Shown: one piece after another, positions 43,740 to 54,156 of the stretch
Layout: every line of letters starts with the position of its first letter
Numbering within the stretch: position 1 is the first letter of the stretch
From: an uncultured Clostridia bacterium
GTDB lineage: Bacteria > Bacillota > Clostridia > UBA1381
Direction of reading: 5' to 3'
DNA length: 64,000 nucleotides
NCBI GenBank assembly: GCA_947591315.1
Contig: CANQDD010000006.1
Span: forward strand, 40,867-104,866
Translations under genes and position numbers: made by a program
The notes under the pieces: model-generated
Seen by the model: the letters and a program-made list of their open reading frames with translations, nothing else
Told to the model about the DNA's origin: nothing
The model's database searches: none

Positions 43740-44686
43740 TTACGCGCACCTCCTCTGTTTCCGAAGGATTTCGGGACGGTATAGCGCTCGATAAGCGGCG
43801 CGGCAAGGTTCATCAGAAGTATCGAGAACGACACGCCCTCGGGATAACCGCCGAACCGTCTTATAAGGAATGTCAGAACGCCGCAGCCTATACCGAATAT
43901 TATCATTCCGAGATGCGTCGTCGGCGTTGTCGTGTAGTCGGTCGCCATGAAGAACGCGCCAAGAAGCAGTCCGCCCGTAAGGAGCTGGTACGCGAGGTAC
44001 TGCGCGTCAAACGCGTCCTTGCCGAAAAGGAACGTCAATACCGCGAATGAAGCTATGTACGCAAGCGGTATCTTTATGCTTACCACGCGCCGCGCGAGCA
44101 GGTATATAAAGCCTATAATGAGCGCAATCGCCGATGTTTCGCCGATAGTACCCGCCTTCATGCCGACAAAGCACTGCATGAGTGACGGCATTGTTCCCTC
44201 AGCGCCGCTTTTCATTATCGCGAGCGGCGTCGCGGTCGTTACCGCGTCGAATGGAGTTTGGAAACTCGTCATCGCGCCCGTCCACGCTATGAGCATGAAG
44301 CAGCGCGCCGCAAGCGCGGGGTTTACGAAGTTCTTTCCCAGACCGCCGAACATCTGTTTTACTATCACTATCGCGAAAGCCGAGCCTACGCACACCATCC
44401 ATATCGGTATGCGCGGCGGCATGTTGAGTCCGAGTAAAAGTCCCGTCACGACCGCGCTCAAATCGCCCGTTGTGTTTCTTTTTTTGAGCAGCTTTTCAAA
44501 TATCCACTCCGCGAGCACCGCCGATATTACCGCGCTCGCGAGGACGATCGTCGAGTAGATCCCGAACAGCAGTCCACCCGCGACAGCCGCCGGAAGCAGC
44601 GCGATTATCACGTCGAGCATTATCCTTTGCGTCGTGGAATTTGTGTGAATGTGCGGCGAGGAGGACATTATGAGATTATTTTCCAT
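43736..44686 (-). CDS. rnfD: Rnf complex subunit RnfD
   Basis: 316 residues, about nine membrane helices. The start region SSPHIHTNSTTQRIMLDVI is typical, and the covalent FMN site is in DAVTTATPLAIMK. RnfD carries part of the ion path (Na+ or H+; not decidable here). The start lies inside the rnfC end (11-bp overlap). Confidence 0.96.
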   Translation of the reverse strand: MENNLIMSSSPHIHTNSTTQRIMLDVIIALLPAAVAGGLLFGIYSTIVLASAVISAVLAEWIFEKLLKKRNTTGDLSAVVTGLLLGLNMPPRIPIWMVCVGSAFAIVIVKQMFGGLGKNFVNPALAARCFMLIAWTGAMTSFQTPFDAVTTATPLAIMKSGAEGTMPSLMQCFVGMKAGTIGETSAIALIIGFIYLLARRVVSIKIPLAYIASFAVLTFLFGKDAFDAQYLAYQLLTGGLLLGAFFMATDYTTTPTTHLGMIIFGIGCGVLTFLIRRFGGYPEGVSFSILLMNLAAPLIERYTVPKSFGNRGGARK

Positions 44687-46001
44687 TGTTTTTTCCCTCC
44701 CTTACCTTTTTCATTACCTCCGGCTTTATCATTCTGATAAACTGGAGCAGGTTTTTGTTCGCGGGGCATATATAGGAGCAAAGTCCGCACTCGATACATT
44801 CAAGCACGTTGTACTTCTGCGCCATATCCACGTCGTCCTTTTTCGACGCCTGCACGAGCTTCATCGGCATGAGCCGCATCGGGCAGTGGTCTACGCACCT
44901 TCCGCAGCGTATGCACGGAGCGTCGGGGTCGTACGTCTTTTCCGCTTTTGTTATCGTAAGTACCGACGAGGTGGTTTTTGTGACGGGGTAATCTATATTA
45001 TACTGCGATATGCCCATCATCGGACCGCCCGAAACGATTTTTTCGGGTACGTTTGCAAAGCCGCCCGCCTGTTCTATCAGGAACGATACCGGCACGCCCG
45101 TGCGTACGCGGAACACCGACGGATTTTTCACCGCGTCGCCCGACACGGTGACGTTTTTCTCTATCGCTGGAAGTCCCGTCTTAAACGCGTTCGCTATCGC
45201 GACGGCTGTCGCGACGTTTATAACGACCGCGCCCGCGTCCGCCGGAAGTCCGCCGGCAGGCACGTTTCTGCCGGTTATCGCCTTTATAAGCTGCTTTTCC
45301 GCGCCCTGCGGGTACTTCGTCTTTAATTCGATTATATGTATGTTTCCACCGTACTCCTTCGACGCTTTCACAGCCTCTATTCCGTTCTTTTTGTTAAGTT
45401 CAACGCCGATGTAGCCGTCTTTAAGGTCAAGCACCTTCATTGCCACCTTTAAGCCGTAGATTATATCATCCGCGTTTTCGAGCATATAGCGGTGGTCGCT
45501 CGTTATGTACGGCTCGCACTCCGCGCCGTTTACGATTATGTAATCGACCTTCTGCTTCGGCGAGAGCTTGACGTGCGTCGGGAAGCCCGCGCCGCCCATG
45601 CCGACAATACCCGCCTCGCGTATGACGGACAAAAGCTCGTCGCGGTTCATGCTATTGTAATCCTTCGGGCAAATGTCGTCCGACACGGTATACTCCTTGT
45701 CGTTCTCGACAAATATCGCCTCCACCATCGAGCCGCTGTCATGAAAATACGGCTTTATATCCGTGACTGTGCCCGAAACCGACGAATGAACCGGCGCGGA
45801 AACGAATTCTCCGCTGTCGGCGATTTTCTGTCCGACTTTTACCTTGTCGCCCACACTGACGAGCGCCTTTAACGGCGCGCCGATATGCTGACGCATCGGG
45901 TAGATGTGCATATCGCAGTCGGGCAGCCGAACGGTTTGCTTTTCATTTGTCAGCTCCTTGCGGTCGCGTATATGAAAGCCGCCTTTGAATGTTGCTGCCA
46001 T
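44676..46001 (-). CDS. rnfC: Rnf complex subunit RnfC
   Basis: 441 residues. N-terminal barrel-sandwich domain (MRQHIGAPLKALVSVGDKV), the NADH/FMN domain (GIVGMGGAGFPTHVKL, NGAECEPYITSDHRY), SLBB domain, and two C-terminal [4Fe-4S] sites (CIRCGRCVDHCPMRL, CIECGLCSYICPANK). It is the NAD+-reducing end of the complex. First gene of the operon, behind a promoter that faces away from the RseC-like operon. Confidence 0.96.
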   Translation of the reverse strand: MAATFKGGFHIRDRKELTNEKQTVRLPDCDMHIYPMRQHIGAPLKALVSVGDKVKVGQKIADSGEFVSAPVHSSVSGTVTDIKPYFHDSGSMVEAIFVENDKEYTVSDDICPKDYNSMNRDELLSVIREAGIVGMGGAGFPTHVKLSPKQKVDYIIVNGAECEPYITSDHRYMLENADDIIYGLKVAMKVLDLKDGYIGVELNKKNGIEAVKASKEYGGNIHIIELKTKYPQGAEKQLIKAITGRNVPAGGLPADAGAVVINVATAVAIANAFKTGLPAIEKNVTVSGDAVKNPSVFRVRTGVPVSFLIEQAGGFANVPEKIVSGGPMMGISQYNIDYPVTKTTSSVLTITKAEKTYDPDAPCIRCGRCVDHCPMRLMPMKLVQASKKDDVDMAQKYNVLECIECGLCSYICPANKNLLQFIRMIKPEVMKKVREGKNNGK

Positions 46002-46047
46002 TGTTACACCTTCCTTTTTCGCTTTGCTTTAATACATAGCTATAGAT

Positions 46048-46076
46048 ATTGTATCATAATTAAATATTTTTTTCAA
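46048..46076 (-). promoter_or_regulatory. Promoter of rnfCDGEAB
   Basis: Minus strand TTGAAA, 17 bp, TACAAT. Its -35 box lies 7 bp from the -35 box of the divergent promoter at 46084, in mirror image. Confidence 0.75.
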
Positions 46077-46083
46077 TATATAC

Positions 46084-46112
46084 TTGAAAGAAATATGACG
46101 GTATATTATAAT
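46084..46112 (+). promoter_or_regulatory. Promoter of the RseC-NusG-II-Gx operon
   Basis: TTGAAA, 17 bp, TATAAT, back to back with the rnf promoter. Confidence 0.8.
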
Positions 46113-46147
46113 TAGAAGCGAATGTAAATATGTTACGGGGTGGTAAA

Positions 46148-46570
46148 ATGCTTCAGAACGGTATTGTTAAAAGCGTGAGCGGAAAAACGGCAGAAATTGA
46201 GATTACGCGCTCGTCGTCATGCGGCGAAAGCTGCGCGTCGTGCGGACTTTGTCCCGGTATTACGGCGACGGTAAAGGCTGAAAATACCATAAACGCAGCC
46301 GTCGGCGACGCTGTTTGCATAGATATGGCTGACAATAAAATCCTCGGCGCGGCGGCGCTCGTTTATATTGTGCCTGTGGCTGCGCTGATACTCGGATATT
46401 TCGCCGCGTACGCGGTAACGAAAAACGAGCTTGTATCGGCGGCGGCGGGATTTTTGCTCATGGCTCTTATATTTGTGATACTCATACTGTCGGACAAGCG
46501 TCTTAAACGTAAATACACGCCGCGCGTGACGAGGATTTTACCGAAGGAGGACGCGAATGGCGGAGCTTAA
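46148..46570 (+). CDS. RseC/MucC-family membrane protein
   Basis: 140 residues. Cytosolic Cys-rich N-terminus (SSSCGESCASCGLCPG), an OB-like stretch, then two membrane helices (about 75-95 and 100-120) and a basic tail. RseC members accompany Rnf/Rsx complexes, in E. coli as part of the SoxR-reducing system. The ATG at 46148 is chosen for the GGGGTGG ahead of it. It overlaps the NusG-II gene by 14 bp. Confidence 0.88.
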   Translation: MLQNGIVKSVSGKTAEIEITRSSSCGESCASCGLCPGITATVKAENTINAAVGDAVCIDMADNKILGAAALVYIVPVAALILGYFAAYAVTKNELVSAAAGFLLMALIFVILILSDKRLKRKYTPRVTRILPKEDANGGA

Positions 46571-46955
46571 GAAAAATCTCGCGTGGATCGGCGCGTTCGC
46601 GTTGATCGCCGCCGCGTGCGCGATTGTTATTGTGTACCGCTTTGGCACCGCGCCGCACGGTAAAACCGCGAAAATCCTCTCGGACGGCGAAACAGTGCGC
46701 GTCGTGGATTTGGAAAACGTAAAAAACCCCTACGAGTTCACCATCACGTCAAAGGACGGCGACGAAAACACGGTAAGGGTCGAAAACGGGCGCATTGCCG
46801 TTGTGAGCGCAAACTGCCCCGATAAAATATGCGTCAAAAGAGGCTTTATAAGCGGCGCGCAGCCGCCCATAGTGTGCCTTCCGAACAAACTGACCGTCGT
46901 CGTTACCGGCGACGGCAAAGACATTGACGCGGTGACGGGAGGCGATGCGCAGTGA
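46557..46955 (+). CDS. NusG domain II-containing exported protein
   Basis: 132 residues. N-terminal signal anchor (about 9-27) and a single NusG-II beta domain with VENGRIAVVSANCPDKICVK and QPPIVCLPNKLTVVV. The conserved Cys pair (C-P-D-K-x-C) is kept. These proteins are often coded next to Gx transporters and rnf or ApbE genes; their role is unknown, possibly in redox or flavin maturation outside the cell. It overlaps its neighbours on both sides. Confidence 0.88.
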   Translation: MAELKKNLAWIGAFALIAAACAIVIVYRFGTAPHGKTAKILSDGETVRVVDLENVKNPYEFTITSKDGDENTVRVENGRIAVVSANCPDKICVKRGFISGAQPPIVCLPNKLTVVVTGDGKDIDAVTGGDAQ

Positions 46956-47455
46956 ATGTGAAAAAGCTTACGGTCATGGCGCTCATGCTGTCGCTCGCGC
47001 TCGTGATATTTGTCGCGGAGTCGTTTATACCGCCGCTCGTGCCGATACCGGGCGTTAAGCTCGGACTTGCGAACATTATAACGCTGATTGCCGTGTATAT
47101 TCTGGGACGCAAGGAAGCGTTTGTGATACTAACGCTCCGTATAATTATCGCGAGCGTGTTCTCCGGCGGTATGGCGGGATTTTTGTACAGTATGGCTGGC
47201 GGTCTTGTGTGCTTTGCCGTTACCGCGCTCGCGTCGCTCCGTCTCGGCGAAAACCGTATGTGGGTCGTAAGCGTGCTTGGCGCGATCGGGCATAACGCCG
47301 GACAACTAACCATCGCGTGTATCGTTATCGGCAGCGCGTACGTGCTGTGGTACGCGCCGTTCCTAATAATTTCGGCGATAATTACGGGCGCGTTTACCGG
47401 CGTTGCGGCGCAGGTTACGGCAAACAGGCTTCGTAATATAAGAAAAAAGACTTAA
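46952..47455 (+). CDS. Gx transporter family protein
   Basis: 167 residues, five to six membrane helices. KLTVMALMLSLALVIFVAE, PIPGVKLGLANIITLI and GMAGFLYSMAGGL are family signatures. Often labelled heptaprenyl diphosphate synthase component I, but the sequence is that of an ECF-type substrate-binding membrane protein. GTG start inside the NusG-II stop (GTGA). It ends in a terminator shared with trmD. Confidence 0.87.
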   Translation: MNVKKLTVMALMLSLALVIFVAESFIPPLVPIPGVKLGLANIITLIAVYILGRKEAFVILTLRIIIASVFSGGMAGFLYSMAGGLVCFAVTALASLRLGENRMWVVSVLGAIGHNAGQLTIACIVIGSAYVLWYAPFLIISAIITGAFTGVAAQVTANRLRNIRKKT

Positions 47456-47475
47456 ACAAGCGTTTAAGTCTTTTT
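47444..47475. terminator. Bidirectional terminator shared by Gx transporter and trmD
   Basis: Stem AAAAAGACTTAAAC/GTTTAAGTCTTTTT. The stop codons of both convergent genes lie inside it. Confidence 0.88.
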
Positions 47476-48201
47476 GTTTTTATAATGTTCCAGAAAAGCG
47501 CGGTCGTCGTCGGTAAGCTCCGCGTTTTTGAGCATATCGGGACGCTTTTTTAAGGTTTCGATAAGCGACTGCTCTCTTTTCCACTTCTCTATGTTCGCGT
47601 GATGTCCCGATATTAAAACCTCCGGTATCTCAACGCCGTGCCACTCCTGCGGACGCGTGTACTGCGGATACTCCAAAAGACCGGAGTAGTGCGACTCATT
47701 TTCGTAAGAGCTGTCGGCAGCAAGCACGCCCGGTATAAGACGCGACACCGCGTCTATCACCGCCATGGCGGGTATCTCGCCGCCGGTTAAAACAAAGTCG
47801 CCTATTGAAATTTCCTCGTCCACTATCTCATCAATTACGCGGCGGTCAACGCCCTCGTAGTGACCGCACAGCAGCACTATATGCTCTTCCTTTGCGAGTT
47901 CCTTCGCGACCGACTGATCAAACACTCTGCCCTGCGGCGACATGTATATCGTGCGCGGCTTGTAGTCAAGCCCCTCCGTCACCGCCTTGTACGCGTCATA
48001 CACAGGCTGCGGCGACATTAACATTCCCCCGCCGCCGCTGTAGGGGTAGTCGTCGACCTTGCGGTGCTTGTTTTTTGTGTAATCGCGTATATCGGTAAAG
48101 TTCAGTTCTATTATGCCGTTTTCGCGCGCTCTGCCGATTATGCTGTCGCCGAGCACGGCTTCGAGCATCGCGGGGAAAAGCGTCAGAACGTCAAATTTCA
48201 T
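47464..48201 (-). CDS. trmD: tRNA (guanine-N1)-methyltransferase TrmD
   Basis: 245 residues. It methylates G37 of tRNAs. The knotted SPOUT core shows DDYPYSGGGGMLMSPQPVYDA, the SAM loop LLCGHYEGVDRRVID, and EEISIGDFVLTGGE. The start overlaps the rimM stop (TAATG). Common partners rpsP and rplS are absent here. Confidence 0.97.
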   Translation of the reverse strand: MKFDVLTLFPAMLEAVLGDSIIGRARENGIIELNFTDIRDYTKNKHRKVDDYPYSGGGGMLMSPQPVYDAYKAVTEGLDYKPRTIYMSPQGRVFDQSVAKELAKEEHIVLLCGHYEGVDRRVIDEIVDEEISIGDFVLTGGEIPAMAVIDAVSRLIPGVLAADSSYENESHYSGLLEYPQYTRPQEWHGVEIPEVLISGHHANIEKWKREQSLIETLKKRPDMLKNAELTDDDRAFLEHYKNKKT

Positions 48202-48710
48202 TATAAGTCCTCCAAACCGTCGAGAAGATGCACCGTAACGCTGCCGCCGTCTATATCCACGTCAAGCACCGTTTCGTCCGTCACGGGTATAAGCAGATCC
48301 TTCATACCTTCGCGCTTTACCTCGTATATATCGCTCGCGCCCGTGTTTATAACGTCGGAAATTTTACCGATTTTACGTCCGTCGTCCGTCACGACCGTAA
48401 GACCTATGAGGTCGGCGATATAGTAAACGCCGTCGGGCAGCTCGCCGAGCATATCACGCTCCGCGTACAGCACGCGGTTTTTGTATTTTTCCGCGTCGTT
48501 TATGTCGGTTATTTCCCTAAAACGCACTATGATGTTGCCCTTCTGGTACTTTACGCCGCTCAAGGTAAGGCGCTCGTAGTCGTCCTTGGTTTTCACGTAC
48601 GCGTATTCTATATCCTCAAACTGCTCGGGGTAATCCGTCCACGGCACGACCTTTACCTCGCCGCGCAGACCGTGGGTGTTGACTATCTTTCCGACTTCAA
48701 GCATATCCAT
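48201..48710 (-). CDS. rimM: Ribosome maturation factor RimM
   Basis: 169 residues. N-terminal VGKIVNTHGLRGEVKV and C-terminal PRC-barrel LIGLTVVTDDGRKIG, GASDIYEVKREG, LLIPVTDETV. It assists 30S head assembly near S19. ATG at 48710 behind GGAGG; an ATG five codons earlier lies in that site. Coupled to trmD. No promoter is obvious between it and the hisB terminator. Confidence 0.95.
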   Translation of the reverse strand: MDMLEVGKIVNTHGLRGEVKVVPWTDYPEQFEDIEYAYVKTKDDYERLTLSGVKYQKGNIIVRFREITDINDAEKYKNRVLYAERDMLGELPDGVYYIADLIGLTVVTDDGRKIGKISDVINTGASDIYEVKREGMKDLLIPVTDETVLDVDIDGGSVTVHLLDGLEDL

Positions 48711-48740
48711 AAGAGTATCCTCCATGTTTGTTTATGTAAA

Positions 48741-48770
48741 CGAAAAAGGCTGCGCCGCGCAGCCGTTTCG
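48741..48770 (-). terminator. Terminator of dnaJ-hisD-hisB
   Basis: Stem GGCTGCG/CGCAGCC followed by TTTTTCG on the minus strand, starting at the hisB stop. Confidence 0.8.
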
Positions 48771-49388
48771 TTATTCCGCTGTCCACTCGATCTTACCGGC
48801 GACGCCGCTCGTCATGCCCTTGCGTGTCTCGCTTACCGCGAACGCGCGGTTCAGCGCCGAGCCGACGCTTCTGTAAATCGCTTCCCAGATGTGGTGTCCG
48901 TTGTGACCTTTCTGCAAATCTATGTGCAGCGTACACATCGCGCCCTGTACAAAGCCCTCGAGGAACGTTTCCAGATCCTCGCTGTCCATACCCTCGACCT
49001 TCGCCGCCGGTGTGTTGCCGTGGTAGTCGATATCTATGTACGCTCTGTCCTCAAAGCTTACCGCGCACTCCGCTTTCGCCTCGTCGATAATGCCGACCGC
49101 GTCGCCGAAACCCGCCGCGCCGTCGGTTTTCTGCACGTACTCGCGCGCCGCCTTGCCCATAGCCATGCCGAGATCCTCGCATATAACATGTGTAAGCGTA
49201 AATTCGTCAAGCTTTATCTCGGTTTCGATATTAAATCCGCCGCGCCACGCGATATGCTCGATCATGTGACTGAGAAACGGCAGCGGTGTTTTTATATTCT
49301 TTCTGTAGTCGGGCTTGATCGGTGAAAAATCGAACACGACCTTCATTTCCGATTCCGTGGTTTTGCGCGTAACCTGTACCTTATCCAT
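48771..49388 (-). CDS. hisB: Imidazoleglycerol-phosphate dehydratase
   Basis: 205 residues, the monofunctional form without the phosphatase domain. Metal-ligand motifs HMIEHIAWRGGF, HVICEDLGMAMGKA, and LHIDLQKGHNGHHIWEAIYRS. Step 6 of histidine synthesis. Second position HMIEHIA differs a little from the common LDH.xxH. It follows hisD by 2 bp. No other his gene is present. Confidence 0.93.
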   Translation of the reverse strand: MDKVQVTRKTTESEMKVVFDFSPIKPDYRKNIKTPLPFLSHMIEHIAWRGGFNIETEIKLDEFTLTHVICEDLGMAMGKAAREYVQKTDGAAGFGDAVGIIDEAKAECAVSFEDRAYIDIDYHGNTPAAKVEGMDSEDLETFLEGFVQGAMCTLHIDLQKGHNGHHIWEAIYRSVGSALNRAFAVSETRKGMTSGVAGKIEWTAE

Positions 49389-49390
49389 AA

Positions 49391-50689
49391 TTATTTCCTT
49401 TCTTTTACGGCTAAACCGTGCGTGTCAAATCCTTCGACTTTTGCAAATCTGTACGCGTAGTCCCTTACCTTTTCAAATCCGTCCTTCGACGCGTAGCCGA
49501 CGGACGAGCGCTTTAAGAAATCCTGCACGCTTACCGACGAATACGTTTTCGCGAAGCCTCCTGTCGGAAGTATCGCGTTCGGTCCTAAAACGAAGTTGCA
49601 GAGCGTGACCGGCGTGTAGTCGCCCAAAAGTATCTCGCCCGCGTTTTTTATCTTCGGGAGCGTGTCGAAAGGCTTTTCCGTCATTACCTCCATGTGCTCC
49701 GGCGCGTAATCGTTCACGAACGCGATAGACTCGTCAAGCGAATTTGTTAAAATCACTCCGCCGTATGTGGTGAGGTTCGTTTCGATAAACTCCTTGCGCT
49801 TGGGCGATATTTTTTCAAGCTGACGGTTCACGATTGGAACGACCGCGTCAACTAATTCTCTCGAGTGCGTTACGAGAAGCGCCGCGCTGTCTGGGCCGTG
49901 CTCGGCTTCTATCATCCAGTCGAGCGCGACCTTTTCGGGATCGGCTTTTTCGTCGGCGAGGACAATTATCTCACTCGGACCCGCGGGAAGACCCGCGTCG
50001 ATCTGACTTGCGAGAACTCGCTTTGCCGCAGTCGCGTAGCTGTTGCCCGGGCCTATTACCTTATGGCACTTCGGGATCGTTTCCGTTCCGTACGCGACAG
50101 CCGCTATCGCCTGTATGCCGCCTACCTTGTATATTTCCGTGATACCGATAATTTTCGCAGCCGCAAGTATCGCGTCGTCAACCTCGCCCTTTTCGTTCGG
50201 CGGCGTTACAACTACGATTTTCGGCACTTTCGCAACGACCGCCGGAATACCGAGCATACACAGCACCGACGGGAAGCTGCCCTTGCCGTGCGGCACGTAC
50301 AGGCACACGTCGACTATCGGCGTTGTTTTTTCGCCGACCATAAGACCGTCGTCCACCATCGTGAACCACATTTCCTCGGGGAGCTGTTTCTCGTGGAAAT
50401 CGTAAATGTTCTTGTACGCGTACTCTATCGCCTCGCGCGTTTCCTTGTCAAGACGGTTATAGCCCGCCTCGATTTCCTCCGGCTTTACCTTCATCTGATC
50501 CGCCGTAAGCTGAACGCGGTCAAACTTTGCCGTGTATTCGAGCACCGCCGCGTCGCCTCGGTTTTTGATGTCGTCGGACACTTCTTTGGCGACCTTCATC
50601 TGCTCGGTTATGTCAAGCTCCGCGCGCTTCATTATGAAGTCGTACTGCTCCTTTGTCATTTTTGAAAGCTCGTATATATTGGGCTGCAT
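49391..50689 (-). CDS. hisD: Histidinol dehydrogenase
   Basis: 432 residues. It oxidises histidinol to histidine with two NAD+. Seen: CLYVPHGKGSFPSVLCMLGIPAVVA, GGIQAIAAVAYGTETIPKCHKVIGPGN, DAGLPAGPSEIIVLADE, WMIEAEHGPDSAALLVTHS, and NYAPEHMEV-like VNDYAPEHMEVMTE with the catalytic Glu-His. It starts 18 bp after dnaJ, and no terminator separates the two. Confidence 0.96.
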   Translation of the reverse strand: MQPNIYELSKMTKEQYDFIMKRAELDITEQMKVAKEVSDDIKNRGDAAVLEYTAKFDRVQLTADQMKVKPEEIEAGYNRLDKETREAIEYAYKNIYDFHEKQLPEEMWFTMVDDGLMVGEKTTPIVDVCLYVPHGKGSFPSVLCMLGIPAVVAKVPKIVVVTPPNEKGEVDDAILAAAKIIGITEIYKVGGIQAIAAVAYGTETIPKCHKVIGPGNSYATAAKRVLASQIDAGLPAGPSEIIVLADEKADPEKVALDWMIEAEHGPDSAALLVTHSRELVDAVVPIVNRQLEKISPKRKEFIETNLTTYGGVILTNSLDESIAFVNDYAPEHMEVMTEKPFDTLPKIKNAGEILLGDYTPVTLCNFVLGPNAILPTGGFAKTYSSVSVQDFLKRSSVGYASKDGFEKVRDYAYRFAKVEGFDTHGLAVKERK

Positions 50690-50707
50690 AGTATCTCTCC
50701 TCGTGTT

Positions 50708-51832
50708 TTATTTGAATATATTTTTCATTTTATCGTAGAACGATTTCTTTTGCTTATAGTTTTTGTCCTCGTCGAAGCTGCGGAGCATTTCCTTTTGACG
50801 CGAGTTCAAATTGCGCGGCACCTCAACCGTCACCGTCACGTACTCGTCGCCGCGCGACTTGCTTCTCAGATACGGTATTCCCTTGCCCCTCATGCGGAAT
50901 CTTGAGCCTGTCTGCGTGCCTTCGGGAATTGTGAACTCGACCGCGCCGTCAAGCGTCGGCACTTGTATTTTCGCGCCGAGCGCCGCCTGCGCGAACGTTA
51001 TCGGCATATCTATATACACGTCGTACTCGTCGCGTTTGAATATCTCATGCGGACGCACGCGCACCGTTATAAGCAAATCGCCGTTCGGCCCGCCCTTTGC
51101 TCCGGCTTCACCCTTGCCGGAAAGCTGGATCGTCTGACCGTTGTCGATGCCCGGCGGTATCTGAACCTCTATCGTCTTGTTTTTGCGCACAACGCCCGTT
51201 CCGCGGCAGTCGCGGCACGGCTCTTTTATGATCTTACCGTCGCCCCGGCACTGCGGGCAGACTGTTTCGGTAGTCATGTAGCCCAAAATCGTGCGCTGTC
51301 TCGTCTGCACGCGTCCCGTGCCGTGACAGTTTTGACACGTCTCAACGGGCGTACCCTTTTTCGCGCCCGTACCGCCGCACGTTTCGCACTTCTCCTGCGC
51401 CGTCACGTTTATTTTCTTCGAGCAGCCGAACGCCGCTTCCTCAAATGTAATGTCTATCACCTGACGTATGTCCGCTCCGCGTTTGGGGCCGTTTCTCGTT
51501 CGTCCTCCGCCGAAGCCGCCGCCGAATATGTCGCCGAATATATCTCCGAAATCGAAGCCGCCGAAACCGCCGCCGTTAAAACCGCCGCCCGCGCCGAAGT
51601 TCGGATCTACGCCGGCGTGACCGAAACGGTCGTATTTGTCTCTCTTGTCCGCGTCGGAAAGAACCTGATAAGCCTCGTTTACCTCCTTGAATTTTTCCTC
51701 GGCTTCCTTGTCGCCGGGGTGAAGGTCGGGGTGGTACTCCTTGCTCTTTCTGCGGAACGCTTTCTTTATTTCATCGTCCGACGCGCCCTTCTGCACGCCT
51801 AAGACCTCGTAGTAATCTCTTTTGTCCGCCAA
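50708..51832 (-). CDS. dnaJ: Chaperone protein DnaJ
   Basis: 374 residues. J-domain with HPD ([10 protein letters not shown]), a Gly/Phe-rich linker, four CxxCxGxG zinc repeats ([32 protein letters not shown]), and the C-terminal client domains. TTG at 51832 is preferred: AGGTG lies 7 bp upstream, and the product starts right before [10 protein letters not shown]. The GTG three codons upstream overlaps that site. Unlike in most relatives it is separated from dnaK by 400 bp of repeats and has its own promoter. Confidence 0.96.
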   Translation of the reverse strand: MADKRDYYEVLGVQKGASDDEIKKAFRRKSKEYHPDLHPGDKEAEEKFKEVNEAYQVLSDADKRDKYDRFGHAGVDPNFGAGGGFNGGGFGGFDFGDIFGDIFGGGFGGGRTRNGPKRGADIRQVIDITFEEAAFGCSKKINVTAQEKCETCGGTGAKKGTPVETCQNCHGTGRVQTRQRTILGYMTTETVCPQCRGDGKIIKEPCRDCRGTGVVRKNKTIEVQIPPGIDNGQTIQLSGKGEAGAKGGPNGDLLITVRVRPHEIFKRDEYDVYIDMPITFAQAALGAKIQVPTLDGAVEFTIPEGTQTGSRFRMRGKGIPYLRSKSRGDEYVTVTVEVPRNLNSRQKEMLRSFDEDKNYKQKKSFYDKMKNIFK

Positions 51833-51852
51833 TTTTTTCACCTGCCTGTGAT

Positions 51853-51881
51853 ATTATACTAAATTTGGTTTGGTTTGTAAA
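51853..51881 (-). promoter_or_regulatory. Promoter of dnaJ-hisD-hisB
   Basis: Minus strand TTTACA, 17 bp, TATAAT, 20 bp before the dnaJ start. No CIRCE nearby. Confidence 0.75.
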
Positions 51882-51925
51882 GAGGTATTTTGTTTGTATG
51901 TAAATTATGATTTAGCGGTGAAATG

Positions 51926-52200
51926 CGGGACGTCGAGGGCGCCGTCCCGTACGACCAAAATTTATGAAATGCGCGCCGTAGGGGCTGGCGTCCTCGACAG
52001 CCCGTGAGCCTCTCCTTGAGGAGAGGTGGCATCGCGGAGCGATGACGGAGAGGTGGCAACGAATTTTAGAACCACCTCTCAGTCGCCTTCGGCGACAGCT
52101 CCCCTCAAGGGGAGCCTCACGTAGGGGCGAACCGTGTTCGCCCGCCGCGATACATTGGGAACGGGCGAACACGGTTCGCCCCTACGTCCACGATTTTAAT
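51926..52200. repeat. Intergenic palindromic repeat block between dnaK and dnaJ
   Basis: Holds a perfect 26-bp inverted repeat (52119-52144 with 52162-52187, core GTAGGGGCGAACCG), hairpins of the CCTCTCCTTGAGGAGAGG type (about 52011-52028), and CTCCCCTCAAGGGGAG (about 52099-52114). Such repeats are common between genes in gut Clostridia. The 418-bp gap between dnaJ and dnaK contains no credible gene. Confidence 0.85.
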
Positions 52201-52230
52201 GCGCCTATAAATCATAATTTACCGCAAACG

Positions 52231-52252
52231 GGGACTGCCGTGTGGCAGTCCC
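52231..52252 (-). terminator. Hairpin after dnaK
   Basis: Stem GGGACTGCC/GGCAGTCCC with a four-base loop, 8 bp past the dnaK stop. The following T-run is poor. Confidence 0.6.
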
Positions 52253-52259
52253 GCGCGTT

Positions 52260-54113
<1,854 letters not shown>

Positions 54114-54156
54114 CTAAATTTTATGTCCTTGATTTTTAATATGTTCTAAACGCGCA

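Noticed and set aside
46952..47455. Heptaprenyl diphosphate synthase component I as the function of the Gx protein
   Set aside because: The protein is an ECF-like membrane protein, and no prenyl synthase component II lies nearby; that name comes from old annotation transfer.
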